Origin: Scopulibacillus darangshiensis
Lineage (GTDB): Bacteria; Bacillota; Bacilli; Bacillales; Sporolactobacillaceae
DNA: 64,000 bases
Direction of reading: 5' to 3'
Assembly (NCBI RefSeq): GCF_004341035.1
Contig: NZ_SLXK01000011.1
Coordinates: 1 to 64,000, forward strand
Part shown: positions 23,532-32,593 of the stretch, piece after piece
How positions within the stretch are numbered: position 1 is the stretch's first letter
Layout of the letters: each line of letters starts with the position of its first letter
Notes under the pieces: model-generated
What the model was told of the DNA's origin: nothing
Databases searched by the model: none
Seen by the model: only the letters and a program-made list of their open reading frames with translations
Program-made: the position numbers and the translations under genes

Positions 23532-23548
23532 TGTTATCTAATTGTAAC
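23532..23548 (+). promoter_or_regulatory. WalR box upstream of the 3D-domain protein
   Basis: TGTTAT-CTAAT-TGTAAC is a perfect match to the WalR (YycF) consensus TGTWAH-N5-TGTWAH. It lies about 130 bp upstream of the start codon. The rest of the 307-bp gap holds a hairpin ACATCAG/CTGATGT (about 23494-23525) and a small palindrome TAGAAATTCTA near 23615, but no gene. Confidence 0.75.
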
Positions 23549-23680
23549 CTCATTAAAACACGTATGTGATGTTTACCTACTAAAATGCTCATTAAGAGTT
23601 TTTTAATTTAGAAGCTAGAAATTCTAGTACATACAAAAACTCTAGTAATTACCGAGTCTATGACTCAAGGAGGTATTTTA

Positions 23681-24634
23681 ATGAACTTGCTTAGAAAACT
23701 TGCGACGGTGGCATCAATGGCAGCTTGTATTGGTTTTGCAGTCCCAAGCATCAGCCATGCAGCTGTAGGCGACCAAACATTGTACCCGGGAACAAAAGAT
23801 AACGACGTTGCACAACTACAACATATACTTAAAGATAAAGGCTACTTCCAATACCCAGAATCGACCGGTTACTATGGCCCGATTACAACAAAAGCAGTAA
23901 AAGATTTTCAAAAGGACCATGACCTATCGGTTGACGGTATAGTCGGTTCAAAAACATTTTCCGCGTTGAAAATTGGTGATTCGATCGGACCTGAACTGCT
24001 TTCGAGCGGTGACGAAGGATATGATGTCACCGTCATTCAGGACAAGTTAAAAGAGCTTGGTTATTACAAGGGAAATGTTGATGGTCTATTTGGCTCATTG
24101 ACCCTAAATGCCGTTAAAGATTTCCAGGGTAAAAAGGACTTGGCTGTCGATGGCTTAGTCGGACCAAAGACCAAACACGCTCTCGGACTATCCATTGATC
24201 AGGATGCGCTGCCAGGTGATGCAAATGCTGCAAAAACCGAAATAAAACAGCCAAAACAAGAACCTGAAAAGCAACCTGAAAAAAAGGTTTCTGCTGAAAA
24301 ATCTGCCCCTAAACCGGATAAGCAAAAGTCAGCTAAGTCCGAAGGCAAGACCATTTCAGTTCATAGTACGGCTTATACAGCAAACTGTTCTGGATGCTCA
24401 GGCAAAACAGCAACTGGCTTGGATCTAAAAGCTAATCCTAATGCAAAAGTTATCGCTGTGGACCCTAATGTCATTCCGCTTGGCACGAAAGTCTATGTTC
24501 CAGGCTATGGTACCGCGACTGCTGCTGATACCGGCGGCGCCATTAATGGTAACCGCATAGACATCTTCTTTTCATCTAAAGACAAAGCAACTAATTGGGG
24601 TAATAAACAAATTAAAGTAACCATTCTAAAATAA
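23681..24634 (+). CDS. Secreted cell-wall protein, two PG-binding domains plus 3D domain (YocH-like)
   Basis: A 317-residue secreted protein: signal peptide 1-27 (ending SHA), two peptidoglycan_binding_1 repeats (about 35-97 and 106-170, each with YYGPxTxxAVKDFQ-type motifs), a Lys/Pro-rich linker (182-222) and a C-terminal 3D domain (about 225-316). The three Asp of the 3D barrel are D261, D283 and D294. It is a muralytic enzyme of the lytic-transglycosylase-like barrel class, analogous to YocH. Start fixed by AAGGAGG seven codons inside the longest frame. The upstream WalR box supports a cell-wall turnover role. Confidence 0.9.
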   Translation: MNLLRKLATVASMAACIGFAVPSISHAAVGDQTLYPGTKDNDVAQLQHILKDKGYFQYPESTGYYGPITTKAVKDFQKDHDLSVDGIVGSKTFSALKIGDSIGPELLSSGDEGYDVTVIQDKLKELGYYKGNVDGLFGSLTLNAVKDFQGKKDLAVDGLVGPKTKHALGLSIDQDALPGDANAAKTEIKQPKQEPEKQPEKKVSAEKSAPKPDKQKSAKSEGKTISVHSTAYTANCSGCSGKTATGLDLKANPNAKVIAVDPNVIPLGTKVYVPGYGTATAADTGGAINGNRIDIFFSSKDKATNWGNKQIKVTILK

Positions 24635-24642
24635 CTGCTTCA

Positions 24643-24674
24643 AAAGCCCGATGGGGACCCATCGGGCTTTCCTT
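24643..24674. terminator. Terminator after the 3D-domain gene
   Basis: AAAGCCCGATGG (24643-24654) pairs with CCATCGGGCTTT (24659-24670). Confidence 0.8.
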
Positions 24675-24817
24675 TATTTGTATATGCTTCTTTCTTCCAA
24701 AGAATCATCTGCCATGCCTTTTAATTTCCCACGCTCGTTGTTATTTCTCATCATGCTGACCGCGCAAGCGCCGACACCTAATCCTGCAAGCATCATCATC
24801 GTTGTCTTCTTTTTCAT
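24674..24817 (-). CDS. Small membrane-anchored protein, 47 aa
   Basis: A 47-residue peptide beginning MKKKTTMMMLAGLGVGACAV, a short hydrophobic helix, then a charged tail (MMRNNNERGKLKGMADD). The ATG is preceded by AAGGTGG at 7 nt. It resembles the small membrane proteins of Bacilli annotated only as hypothetical (YtxH/DUF3918-like size and layout). It is convergent with the 3D-domain gene and shares its terminator. No function can be given. Confidence 0.65.
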   Translation of the reverse strand: MKKKTTMMMLAGLGVGACAVSMMRNNNERGKLKGMADDSLEERSIYK

Positions 24818-24879
24818 ATTTATAACCACCTTAAATGGATTGTGTTCTGTATTAGTGTTAGTTTTTTATAAAAAAACAT

Positions 24880-25677
24880 TCATGTATATTGCTCAGTTTG
24901 AGCGATATTTTTTAACCTTTCTTCAATGCGGCGTTTCTTATAAAACATTTGCCCGGTTTCCGCTACGTTCTCAATCATCCCTTTATTTAAAAATGAACCA
25001 ATGATCATCCCGGCTATAGGAATAACTTGCAGGAGCTTTTTCCAGCCAATGTGGTCACGGTAGGTATTAAATACTTCCCGCCAGCCTTGAAACTGTGACA
25101 TCATTTGTTCATCATGATCAAGACTCCGGAAATGGCGGATTTCCTTTAAGACTGCCTTCTTCCCGGCTGCTTCGGCATAAGCAAATTGCAAGCATTTAAT
25201 AATAAAAATCCGCTCACTTTGATTTCTTGGATCATAGCCATAGATCAGAGCCATTTCCTGTAAAACCTTTAATGAGGTGCCTAATAAAATCGGAATGTCA
25301 GCGGCTAATGTAAATGCACCTCCGACACCCGTTGTTGCCCCCTGAATCCTTGCAAAGGTTGCCCTATTATGTGTTAACCGTCTGGCAGCATCATCCATTT
25401 CGGCGAGCGGTAATTGGCGGATCCTCTCTGACCCTTGAACGCCCAAGCGCTTTTCTACAGCCTTTTCACTAACCAGATAACGCCCGCCATAATCAACAAA
25501 TTTGGCAATTTCCCCTATAAGGACATTCAACTTTTTCTGGATAAAAGCAGGTGTGATACGATCTAACAAGACAAAGGGCAAACGGCCAATGTGTTCCCAA
25601 AAGAAAATTCTTTCCTGATCTTTCTCCCACTTATTGATGGTTTTAAGTTCCTTTTTTAACGACTTCTCCGATTCCAT
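24880..25677 (-). CDS. EcsC family protein
   Basis: A 265-residue protein of the EcsC family, with conserved LVSEKAVEKRLG (about 67-78) and the hydrophobic GGAFTLAADIPILLGTSLKV core (about 118-137). In B. subtilis EcsC is encoded with the EcsAB ABC transporter, but free-standing homologues are common and uncharacterised. No transporter genes adjoin it here. Probably membrane-associated by its amphipathic helices. Confidence 0.85.
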   Translation of the reverse strand: MESEKSLKKELKTINKWEKDQERIFFWEHIGRLPFVLLDRITPAFIQKKLNVLIGEIAKFVDYGGRYLVSEKAVEKRLGVQGSERIRQLPLAEMDDAARRLTHNRATFARIQGATTGVGGAFTLAADIPILLGTSLKVLQEMALIYGYDPRNQSERIFIIKCLQFAYAEAAGKKAVLKEIRHFRSLDHDEQMMSQFQGWREVFNTYRDHIGWKKLLQVIPIAGMIIGSFLNKGMIENVAETGQMFYKKRRIEERLKNIAQTEQYT

Positions 25678-25856
25678 GATGCCTTTGCCCCTTCCTTGTA
25701 TCTTTTATTAGTTTGACTTATGGCCTAAGGGTTTATTCTCATTAAAGCCAGTGTCTATCAGGTGTCCGCCGGTAAAATAGGTCTTATCACCCTTCACCTG
25801 CACTCTGATTATGGTATATTTAGGATGGTTTATTATTTGGGAAGGGGAGAAAAAAT

Positions 25857-26327
25857 ATGAATAAGTTTATGCAAAAGCAATTTGAATTGACCCGGGGTTA
25901 TTTTATTAAGAATGTCGAAATGATTCCTGAGAACATTGCAGATGTACAGCCAGAAGGCTTTAACAACACGATCCATTGGCACATCGGACATGTCTTAACC
26001 GTTGGTGAACAATTTTTGCTTGGCTTCCCGCACAAATCCACTCATCTTCCGGCAAACTACATTGAATTATTCGGGAACGGCACAAAGCCGGCCGATTGGA
26101 AAGGCGATGTACCTTCAATAGGGGAGCTAACGGCACAGTTAAAAGAACAGTTGGGCCGCATCAAGGAAGTTTCTGATGATCAGCTGGACCAAACATTAGA
26201 AGAGCCCTTTATGGGACTAAAAACTTTTCGCGAATTAGCCGGGCTTACCCTCATGCACGAATCAAACCATTTAGGGGAAATCAAGGCGATGAAGCGTGTC
26301 GTGGAACAGGAAAAGGTTAAGTCATAA
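25857..26327 (+). CDS. DinB family protein (putative metal-dependent hydrolase)
   Basis: A 156-residue four-helix-bundle protein of the DinB/YfiT type. Metal ligands are recognisable in NTIHWHIGHVL (about 37-47) and LMHESNHLGEI (about 136-146), forming the three-histidine site. Many members of this superfamily are bacillithiol- or mycothiol-dependent transferases; the present substrate is unknown. Possible promoter TTCACC-16-TATATT lies about 45 bp upstream; ribosome binding site AAGGGGAG. Confidence 0.8.
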   Translation: MNKFMQKQFELTRGYFIKNVEMIPENIADVQPEGFNNTIHWHIGHVLTVGEQFLLGFPHKSTHLPANYIELFGNGTKPADWKGDVPSIGELTAQLKEQLGRIKEVSDDQLDQTLEEPFMGLKTFRELAGLTLMHESNHLGEIKAMKRVVEQEKVKS

Positions 26328-26333
26328 ATAAAT

Positions 26334-26389
26334 TAGGGGTCTGCCCCTAAACATTAACAAAAAGGACAGCCTGGGCGGGCTGTCCTTTT
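26334..26389 (+). terminator. Double hairpin terminator after dinB
   Basis: A TTAGGGG-TCTG-CCCCTAA hairpin (26334-26351) is followed by AAAGGACAGCC pairing with GGCTGTCCTTT (26361-26388) and a short T-run. The first hairpin resembles the GGGGTCAGACCCC palindromes elsewhere in the window. Confidence 0.7.
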
Positions 26390-26449
26390 CAGGAGGCATG
26401 ACATGGCGTAACAAATGACTATAAACAGCGAGGAGGTAAGGTGTGTGAC

Positions 26450-26524
26450 ATGAATTATCTCATGTCCAATATTAATATATTCAAAATGAGAAGGATGGTA
26501 AAAGACAAGTGTGGAATTCAGTGA
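26450..26524 (+). CDS. Possible short peptide, 24 aa
   Basis: A 24-codon frame (MNYLMSNINIFKMRRMVKDK, then CGIQ) preceded by GAGGAGGTAAGG, a perfect ribosome binding site, though spacing to the ATG is long (about 11 nt). A GTG three codons earlier is closer. Mixed hydrophobic/basic composition. No family recognised; could be chance. The remainder of 26390-26554 shows nothing else. Confidence 0.25.
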   Translation: MNYLMSNINIFKMRRMVKDKCGIQ

Positions 26525-26554
26525 AAATACGCATTTACACCACGTTAAATGCCG

Positions 26555-27643
26555 CTATTCGATGCGGTAACGAATATTTTGGCGCTCCTCATGCCGTTCG
26601 ATCCCTAGATTAATCAGTCTGTCAATGAGGTCTGCATAGGATAAACCGCTGTGCTCCCAAAGAAGCGGGAACATGCTGTAAGGTGTGAAGCCTGGCATAG
26701 TATTAATTTCATTGATGATGACTTTCCGGTCAGAGTCTCTAATAAAGAAATCAGCTCTCGCCAAGCCTTTGCAATTTAGTATTTTAAATGCCTTAAAAGC
26801 GGTTTGCTCGACCTCTGTTCTTATTTCTTCCGTTAAATAGGCAGAGATTAACAGCGTACTGTTGCCATCCTGATATTTTGATTGATAGTCGTAAAACTCA
26901 CCGCCGGTTTTGATTTCCCCTGGCACAGAAGCAGCAAGCGCATCATTGCCAAGAACACCGATTTCAATTTCCCTGCCAATAATTTTCTCCTCAATGATCA
27001 CTTTATCATCAAAGCAAAATGCTTCATTGACTGCTTTTATTATCGCCTTTTCCTCTAAGCACTGGCTGATGCCAATGCTTGAGCCAAGGTTTGCCGGCTT
27101 AATGAAGCAAGGACACCCGATGGCTGCTTTTATTTTTTCAAAAATATCGGACTGCCGGTGTTCCCACTCATACTTAGTAACGGAAAGATATTTTGGTTGA
27201 TTCAATTGATGGGCCTTAAAGAGGTCCTTCATTATGACCTTATCCATGCCTGAAGCCGAACCTAGAACACCGGAACCTACGTAAGCGATGCCTAGCAGCT
27301 CCATCAATCCTTGCACAGTACCATCTTCCCCGTTTGGGCCATGTAAAAGCGGAAAAATAATATCTGGCTTGGACTGGACAGGATTCACAGCAGCGGGGGT
27401 CAGCCACTTGCCTGCAGCCATTTCGTTGCCGGTCTTTTCGCTTAGCAGAAGCTGGCTCTTATGCTCAAGTTTGTCTTTAATTGCTGTCCCTTCAATCCAT
27501 TGCCCCTCATGCGATATGTGAATGGGCATGATCTCGTACTTCTCTTTATCGATCGCATTGATGATAGAGAAAGCGGTTTGAATGGAAACATCATATTCCG
27601 CGGACTTCCCGCCATACAAAATGGCTACCTTTTTCTTCGACAT
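26555..27643 (-). CDS. ddl: D-alanine--D-alanine ligase
   Basis: A 362-residue ATP-grasp ligase that makes D-Ala-D-Ala for peptidoglycan. N-terminal VAILYGGKSAEYDVSIQTA (6-24), HGPNGEDGTVQGLMELLGI (about 101-119), the serine loop GVLGSASGMDK, and the Mg/ATP end FFIRDSDRKVIINEINTMPG are intact. The length is typical. It lies 21 bp downstream of rpiA on the same strand, perhaps in one transcript. Confidence 0.95.
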   Translation of the reverse strand: MSKKKVAILYGGKSAEYDVSIQTAFSIINAIDKEKYEIMPIHISHEGQWIEGTAIKDKLEHKSQLLLSEKTGNEMAAGKWLTPAAVNPVQSKPDIIFPLLHGPNGEDGTVQGLMELLGIAYVGSGVLGSASGMDKVIMKDLFKAHQLNQPKYLSVTKYEWEHRQSDIFEKIKAAIGCPCFIKPANLGSSIGISQCLEEKAIIKAVNEAFCFDDKVIIEEKIIGREIEIGVLGNDALAASVPGEIKTGGEFYDYQSKYQDGNSTLLISAYLTEEIRTEVEQTAFKAFKILNCKGLARADFFIRDSDRKVIINEINTMPGFTPYSMFPLLWEHSGLSYADLIDRLINLGIERHEERQNIRYRIE

Positions 27644-27664
27644 GCCACACCATCCTCATCTAAG

Positions 27665-28348
27665 CTATTTCCCAATCACTTTGACATCATTGTCACCTTC
27701 CGGAATAAGAACTTTACCTACAATATTAATGAAAAGGCCATTTTCGATGACACCCGGGAGAGCATTCAACCATTGCGACAGCCTTTCTGGTTCAGTGATT
27801 TTGCCAATGTGGCAATCCAAAATAAAGTTCCTGCTGTCAGTTCGGTATGGGTTTTCTCCGTCCATCCGGAGTTTCGGATCAAGACCTTTTTCCCTTATCG
27901 CCCGAGCTGTGTGCTGGGATCCGAATGGCAGCACTTCAACAGGGAGCGGAAAAGCGCCTAATATATCCACCTCTTTGCTCCCATCAGCAACCCAAATGTT
28001 GCTTTTGGACGCTTTAGCTACAATTTTCTCAAATAATAAAGCACCGCCGCCGCCTTTGATACCGTTCAACTGTGGATCAAACTCATCAACCCCATCAATG
28101 GTTAAATCAATATGGGAAACCTCATTCAACTCTTTCATAGGAATCCCCAAGGATTTCGCCAGCTCAGATGTTTGATTTGACGTCGAAACACAAGTGATGT
28201 TCAAGGTTTCCCTTTTCAAACGTTCGCCAAGCTTTTTTATCGTAAAGGCAATGGTTGAACCTGTTCCAAGTCCAACGATCATCCCATCCCGAATATAATC
28301 AGCCGCCCTTTCACCGACAAGCTGTTTCTCATATGATTTTCGATCCAT
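27665..28348 (-). CDS. rpiA: Ribose-5-phosphate isomerase A
   Basis: A 227-residue RpiA of normal length. The motifs GLGTGSTIAF (phosphate loop, 26-35), DGVDEFDP (catalytic Asp, about 81-88), GGGGALLFEKIVA (general base Glu) and the C-terminal ENGLFINIVGKVL are present. It interconverts ribose-5-P and ribulose-5-P. Start at the ATG after AAAGGAG; its first codons overlap the end of the GNAT gene by 20 bp, so the two are translationally linked. Confidence 0.95.
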   Translation of the reverse strand: MDRKSYEKQLVGERAADYIRDGMIVGLGTGSTIAFTIKKLGERLKRETLNITCVSTSNQTSELAKSLGIPMKELNEVSHIDLTIDGVDEFDPQLNGIKGGGGALLFEKIVAKASKSNIWVADGSKEVDILGAFPLPVEVLPFGSQHTARAIREKGLDPKLRMDGENPYRTDSRNFILDCHIGKITEPERLSQWLNALPGVIENGLFINIVGKVLIPEGDNDVKVIGK

Positions 28349-29096
28349 TATTGTCTCTCCTTTGCCATTTGTATGTTGTTTTTTCATATGTATACCTGCA
28401 TCCATTCTTTTCAAATATGCGTTGCATTGGTTCATTTGCCGCATCAGTTGTGCCAATATATGTGGCGGCACCTAATGCTTTAAGTGTATCCAATGAGCGC
28501 TCATGCAACAGATTCCCTAAGCCTTCACTCCGAAATTCAGGCAAGATGCCGAAGTAAAAAAGCCGCCCTTCATCACGTGTACCGGGTTCAATATGCGGAA
28601 CGGCCACACCAATGCAATCATCACCAAGGAATGCCGTCAAACAGGAATCCTTATATGACTCACCCAGTTCCTCCTTCAACCCTTCAAAAAGCCCATCTTT
28701 AACGGAAAAAGATCCCGGAGCATTTAATGAGCCTTCCATCGTCTTCTGCCATGCCGAGCAAAAAGTATGCTCCGAAAGATTATTCAGGCTTTTCAACCCC
28801 AATTTCTTAGCCTGTTCTGATGCCCCCTTCCAAGCTTTTAGACCCCTTTCAAAGCTTTTCCTGACGCTTTGTACGGTTAAACCGGCCTCCTCGAGTCTGA
28901 CAACAGCCGCTTTCTCGTTTGCCCATTTGTCATCTAATTCTATGGAAACTGCAGCGATATTTTGCTTATCCCGCATCTCGCAAAGGTCATCTATTAGCAG
29001 ATAAAATTCTCTTATGCCAAACGACTTGGACAGCTCTTCAATGACCATATAACGCGGAAGACTCTGAACGATTTTACATTGCGAAAGAAGCGACAA
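28329..29096 (-). CDS. GNAT family N-acetyltransferase
   Basis: About 255 residues. The acetyl-CoA-binding GNAT core is at the C-terminus (RLFYFGILPEFRSEGLGNLL with the RSEGLG loop, then AATYIGTTDAANEPMQRIFE). The N-terminal 120 residues are unlike standard single GNAT domains and may be a second, degenerate GNAT unit. I chose the TTG preceded by AGGGGG at 7 nt; longer and shorter starts lack a ribosome binding site. Overlaps rpiA by 20 bp. Substrate unknown. Confidence 0.75.
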   Translation of the reverse strand: MSLLSQCKIVQSLPRYMVIEELSKSFGIREFYLLIDDLCEMRDKQNIAAVSIELDDKWANEKAAVVRLEEAGLTVQSVRKSFERGLKAWKGASEQAKKLGLKSLNNLSEHTFCSAWQKTMEGSLNAPGSFSVKDGLFEGLKEELGESYKDSCLTAFLGDDCIGVAVPHIEPGTRDEGRLFYFGILPEFRSEGLGNLLHERSLDTLKALGAATYIGTTDAANEPMQRIFEKNGCRYTYEKTTYKWQRRDNNGSKII

Positions 29097-29198
29097 TCGG
29101 ATTCCCCCTATCCGCTTACATCTCTTTTTTAAGTTTACCATAATGCAACGCAAAAACAGCCATCTCTCATATTGAAAAATGACTGTTCCAAAAAATAT

Positions 29199-30485
29199 TT
29201 ACTTTTTACCTTTATAACCCTCTATAAATTGGATTCTTTCCAACATCGTCGGGTGACCGTACATGAAAAACTTCACAAGTGCCGGCGGGTTGACATCACT
29301 GAGCCCTGCGACTGTTAATTTTTGGAAAGAAGATATACCTGCCTCCTTGTCGTGTGTAAGACTTATCGCATACTTATCCGCCTCATGCTCATAATGGCGG
29401 GAGACAGCATTTTCTATCGGTGATCCGATAAAAGACAGCAGCGATATGATTAAAAGTAAAACGGGCAGCGAGGCGATGTCCCCGGGATGACGAATACCAA
29501 GTCTTCCGCCCCAACGGCTGGTTGCCCATATCAATATTTTTGCCGTAATGAAGAGACCCACTAAAGCCATCACGATTGATCCGGCGACACCCCACAGCAA
29601 ATGATGCTTTACATAATGCCCCATCTCATGGGCCATCACAAACAAGACTTCCCGGTCGTCCAAACGATGGACAGTGGTGTCATAGAGAACAATGCGTAAA
29701 TTCGATCCGACGCCGTTGACATAGGCATTCAAGGCATTGGTCTTCTTGGACATATCTACCTCATAGACATTATCGGCCGGAATGTTTGCCTTATCGGCAA
29801 GATGGAGGATTTCATGCTTTAAAGTGCTGTCCTTCAGTGTGTAAAAATCATTATAAAGTGGATCTATGACGACCGGTTGAATGTAGGTCATGAAAATCAC
29901 AAATGGTATTGACAATAACCAAACCGGCAGCCACCATCGTCTTGGGTTCTTCCTAATAAAGAAATAGATTACCGCCACTGTCACAAACATAATAATCCAA
30001 TTCACCCAAAACCCAGTTATATCGTCTTTTAACCAGCTCGGAAACGATTGAACGGAAATGCCGTAATGGAGCGAGATCTTATGGCTGACCAAATTAATTG
30101 GAAACGAGATGACCCATGTTAAAACCGATAAGGCTAGAAAATAGACCGCTGTATGTAATAAAGAAAAGCGGCTAACCTCTTCCGAACGATTTCTCAACCA
30201 TCTAGAAAAGCCAAATACAAGAATAAAAATGTAAATGCCCCAATCGAGCGGCATCGTCAAGAAATAAATTAAATCTTGGATCCTTGAATAATCCTGGCTT
30301 AGAATGGTTTGCTTATGTGTCATAAAAAGCGCTGGATCAGCAGCGGTTCCTTTCACATTAGCCGGAACACCCGGGTCCGTCCAAACAAAGAAATACAGAA
30401 TCATGCCAATGATATAAACAACATACAGGCCTAGAAACCACCATGCGACCTTCTTCAAATTAACCCTCCTTACCAAATCGAACAT
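29199..30485 (-). CDS. M48 family integral membrane metalloprotease (Ste24-like)
   Basis: A 428-residue membrane protease. The N-terminal half has five or so helices (CAAX-prenyl-protease-1 N-terminal domain); the zinc motif HEMGHYVKHH follows at about 286-295 and the third ligand Glu in HYEHEADKYA near 367. It resembles eukaryotic Ste24/CAAX prenyl protease 1 more than HtpX. Probably a membrane protein quality-control enzyme. Single gene. Confidence 0.9.
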   Translation of the reverse strand: MFDLVRRVNLKKVAWWFLGLYVVYIIGMILYFFVWTDPGVPANVKGTAADPALFMTHKQTILSQDYSRIQDLIYFLTMPLDWGIYIFILVFGFSRWLRNRSEEVSRFSLLHTAVYFLALSVLTWVISFPINLVSHKISLHYGISVQSFPSWLKDDITGFWVNWIIMFVTVAVIYFFIRKNPRRWWLPVWLLSIPFVIFMTYIQPVVIDPLYNDFYTLKDSTLKHEILHLADKANIPADNVYEVDMSKKTNALNAYVNGVGSNLRIVLYDTTVHRLDDREVLFVMAHEMGHYVKHHLLWGVAGSIVMALVGLFITAKILIWATSRWGGRLGIRHPGDIASLPVLLLIISLLSFIGSPIENAVSRHYEHEADKYAISLTHDKEAGISSFQKLTVAGLSDVNPPALVKFFMYGHPTMLERIQFIEGYKGKK

Positions 30486-30586
30486 CCTATTATAGTTTAG
30501 TCCAAAAATAGCTTGTTTAGAACTTGGCGCTGGTTTGCCAATAGTTTTTTTAAAAGTTTGACGACCTTTGTTTTGGAAAATGCAGC

Positions 30587-30612
30587 AAAAAAGGCTCCCC
30601 TACGGGAGACTC
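30587..30612 (-). terminator. Terminator downstream of the 46-aa ORF
   Basis: CTCCC-GTAG-GGGAG type stem (30595-30608) with a minus-strand TTTTTT run (30588-30593). Confidence 0.6.
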
Positions 30613-30622
30613 CGCTTGCCTT

Positions 30623-30763
30623 CTATTTCGTTTTGTTCTGAAACCAGTCTGTTATAAAACTGATGATTGCACCGCCTAATTCATAACCTTGTAATATAAC
30701 CAACAATGCCCCTGTAAAACAGAAAAAGCTTGAGATTAAAATTGCAAATACCCGGAGCCACAT
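30623..30763 (-). CDS. Small membrane protein, 46 aa
   Basis: A 46-residue peptide (MWLRVFAILISSFFCFTGAL, then LVILQGYELGGAIISFITDW and FQNKTK) with one long or two short hydrophobic helices. The ATG has GGAAGGTGATC upstream and a terminator follows the stop, so expression is likely. No family recognised. Confidence 0.55.
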   Translation of the reverse strand: MWLRVFAILISSFFCFTGALLVILQGYELGGAIISFITDWFQNKTK

Positions 30764-30950
30764 CACCGATCACCTTCCATAAATGGATTGGGGGTATTAT
30801 TAATTGTATTAGTGGTAACCGGGAAAATGACCAAATAAACTTTCTTAAAGAATAAACCATTAAAACGGCTATTTTACCGGACAACAACACGCCTAGCTCC
30901 GTCTGTTCATATAATAAAGCACCAGTTTTTTGTAAACGGAGGCTACCACC

Positions 30951-31214
30951 TTGGCTGACAAAAAAAAAGAAGATATTCATCAATGTGTCCGGTGTGCACA
31001 TGTTTCAGATGATAAGGATAAATATTGCACGAAATGCGGCGCTCCGCTCATTAACCGCTGTTCTGATGAACCTGGATTGGTATCTAAAGGATGCAAGCAT
31101 GTCAACAAGCCAACCGCGGCTTTTTGTGCAAAATGCGGGGAAAAAACTCTTTTTAATAAAGAGGGACTTGTTGATCCATATCAACCGGATATGCCATGGA
31201 TTAGGAGGAAGTAA
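30951..31214 (+). CDS. Zinc-ribbon protein, 87 aa
   Basis: An 87-residue protein with two treble-clef/zinc-ribbon halves: CVRC ... CTKCG (12-34) and C ... CAKCG (about 48-64). The pattern YCTKCGAPL and FCAKCGEKT is that of double zinc ribbons. Start TTG with GGAGG 9 nt upstream. The C-terminus (DPYQPDMPWIRRK) is basic. Role unknown; single gene. Confidence 0.75.
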   Translation: MADKKKEDIHQCVRCAHVSDDKDKYCTKCGAPLINRCSDEPGLVSKGCKHVNKPTAAFCAKCGEKTLFNKEGLVDPYQPDMPWIRRK

Positions 31215-31274
31215 CATGGCGTCGTTGATTTACGCTCAAGGACGCTTGCACCTTCCACTCTAATCAAGGTCACA

Positions 31275-31304
31275 GAAAAAGCACATCCCAGAAATGGAAT
31301 GTGC
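31275..31304 (-). terminator. Terminator of the thioesterase-pdh-E1-E2 operon
   Basis: GCACAT (31281-31286) pairs with ATGTGC (31299-31304) with internal CC/GG pairing; TTTTTC follows on the minus strand. Confidence 0.7.
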
Positions 31305-31321
31305 GCCTCTAAAAAGTTATA

Positions 31322-32578
31322 CTATTTTAAATCTAACATCATGATTTCCGGATGCTGTAGAAGCTCGATAATCCGGTTAGTGAAGGCTACCGCTTTGCCT
31401 CCGTCCGCCACCCGGTGATCAAATGACATTGACAGATTCATCATCGACCTGATGACAATGTCGTCCTTGTCATTAACAACAGGCATTTTCTTTGTCTTAT
31501 GGAAAGCCATCAGCCCGACTTCAGGATAGTTAATGATTGGTGTCGCACCAGTACTTCCTAATGGACCGACATTGCTGATTGTAAAGGTGCTGCCCGTCAT
31601 CTCATCCCGCTTCAACTGATTTTGTTGTGCTTTTTTGATCAAATCCTTCATTTCTTTATGGATCGCTAATAATGACTTCCTTTCAACATGCTTGATGACA
31701 GGCACAATTAAGCCTTCCTCTGTGTCCGTAGCGAGACCCATATGAACAGCCTTCTCCATGCGGACAACTTGTCTTTCTTCATCAAGCCTGGCATTAAAAA
31801 TTGGGAAGTCCTTTAAAGCAATGGCAATGGCCTTAATGAAAAAGGCGGCAAGCGATACATTGTAGCCCTTCGTAAAGTCTGCATCCAATTCTTTTAACGT
31901 CGCCTTCAATTTCAATAGATCTGTTACATCTGCTTCGTCAAAGTGAGTCACATGCGGGATCGTATACAATGATTGCGCCATCTTCTTGGCAATCGCCCTG
32001 CGCCGCCCGATAAATGGTATGTCATCATAACCGGATTCATCAGAATGAGTAACAGGTTCTTCTACTGACGCTGTGCTCGCGGCTGATTCGGACAAAACGC
32101 TAATACCCGAGGCGTGTCTTTCAACATCTTCATCCGTGATCCGGCCGAGCCTTCCCGTTCCTTCAATATTCTCAATATTGACTTGCATGGTTCTCGCCAG
32201 TTTTCTCGTATGAGGTGCAGCCAAAATCCGGCGAGGCCCATTGGAACGGGAAATTGCTACATTTTCCGCCATTGAATCATTTGTCGATGAGGAAACTTTT
32301 TGTATAGAAGCTTCCCTTTTCACATTCTTTATGGTTTCGCTTTTCCCATTGTCAATGATGACCATCGTTGCGCCAACTTCGATCACATCACCTTGACCGA
32401 CAAGAATGTCTTGAACCGTCCCAGCAGCGGGTGAAGGCAGTTCAGCCGTCATTTTATCTGTCTGTACTTCAACGAGCGGCTGATCAATGGCAACGTGATC
32501 ACCAATTTTCACGAACAAATGTATGACTTCCCCTTCAGTCATGCCTTCACCGATATCATGCAATTTAACATCAACCAT
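31322..32578 (-). CDS. 2-oxoacid dehydrogenase E2 (dihydrolipoyl acyltransferase)
   Basis: A 418-residue E2: lipoyl domain (1-76, lipoyl lysine in VQTDKMTAEL), linker, peripheral-subunit-binding domain (about 114-150, RRILAAPHTRKLARTMQVNI), and the catalytic domain from about 190 with the SFDHRVADGG active-site motif (His and Asp). It carries acyl groups from E1 to CoA. It is most like BCKDH-type E2. Here it closes an operon with a probable phenylalanine dehydrogenase, suggesting phenylpyruvate as one substrate (inference). No E3 gene follows. Confidence 0.92.
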   Translation of the reverse strand: MVDVKLHDIGEGMTEGEVIHLFVKIGDHVAIDQPLVEVQTDKMTAELPSPAAGTVQDILVGQGDVIEVGATMVIIDNGKSETIKNVKREASIQKVSSSTNDSMAENVAISRSNGPRRILAAPHTRKLARTMQVNIENIEGTGRLGRITDEDVERHASGISVLSESAASTASVEEPVTHSDESGYDDIPFIGRRRAIAKKMAQSLYTIPHVTHFDEADVTDLLKLKATLKELDADFTKGYNVSLAAFFIKAIAIALKDFPIFNARLDEERQVVRMEKAVHMGLATDTEEGLIVPVIKHVERKSLLAIHKEMKDLIKKAQQNQLKRDEMTGSTFTISNVGPLGSTGATPIINYPEVGLMAFHKTKKMPVVNDKDDIVIRSMMNLSMSFDHRVADGGKAVAFTNRIIELLQHPEIMMLDLK

Positions 32579-32593
32579 GCGGGCCCTCCTTTT

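Noticed and set aside
23374-23680. c-di-AMP (ydaO) riboswitch before the cell-wall hydrolase
   Set aside because: The conserved GGGG-ACCCA and AATC blocks are missing; only simple hairpins are seen.
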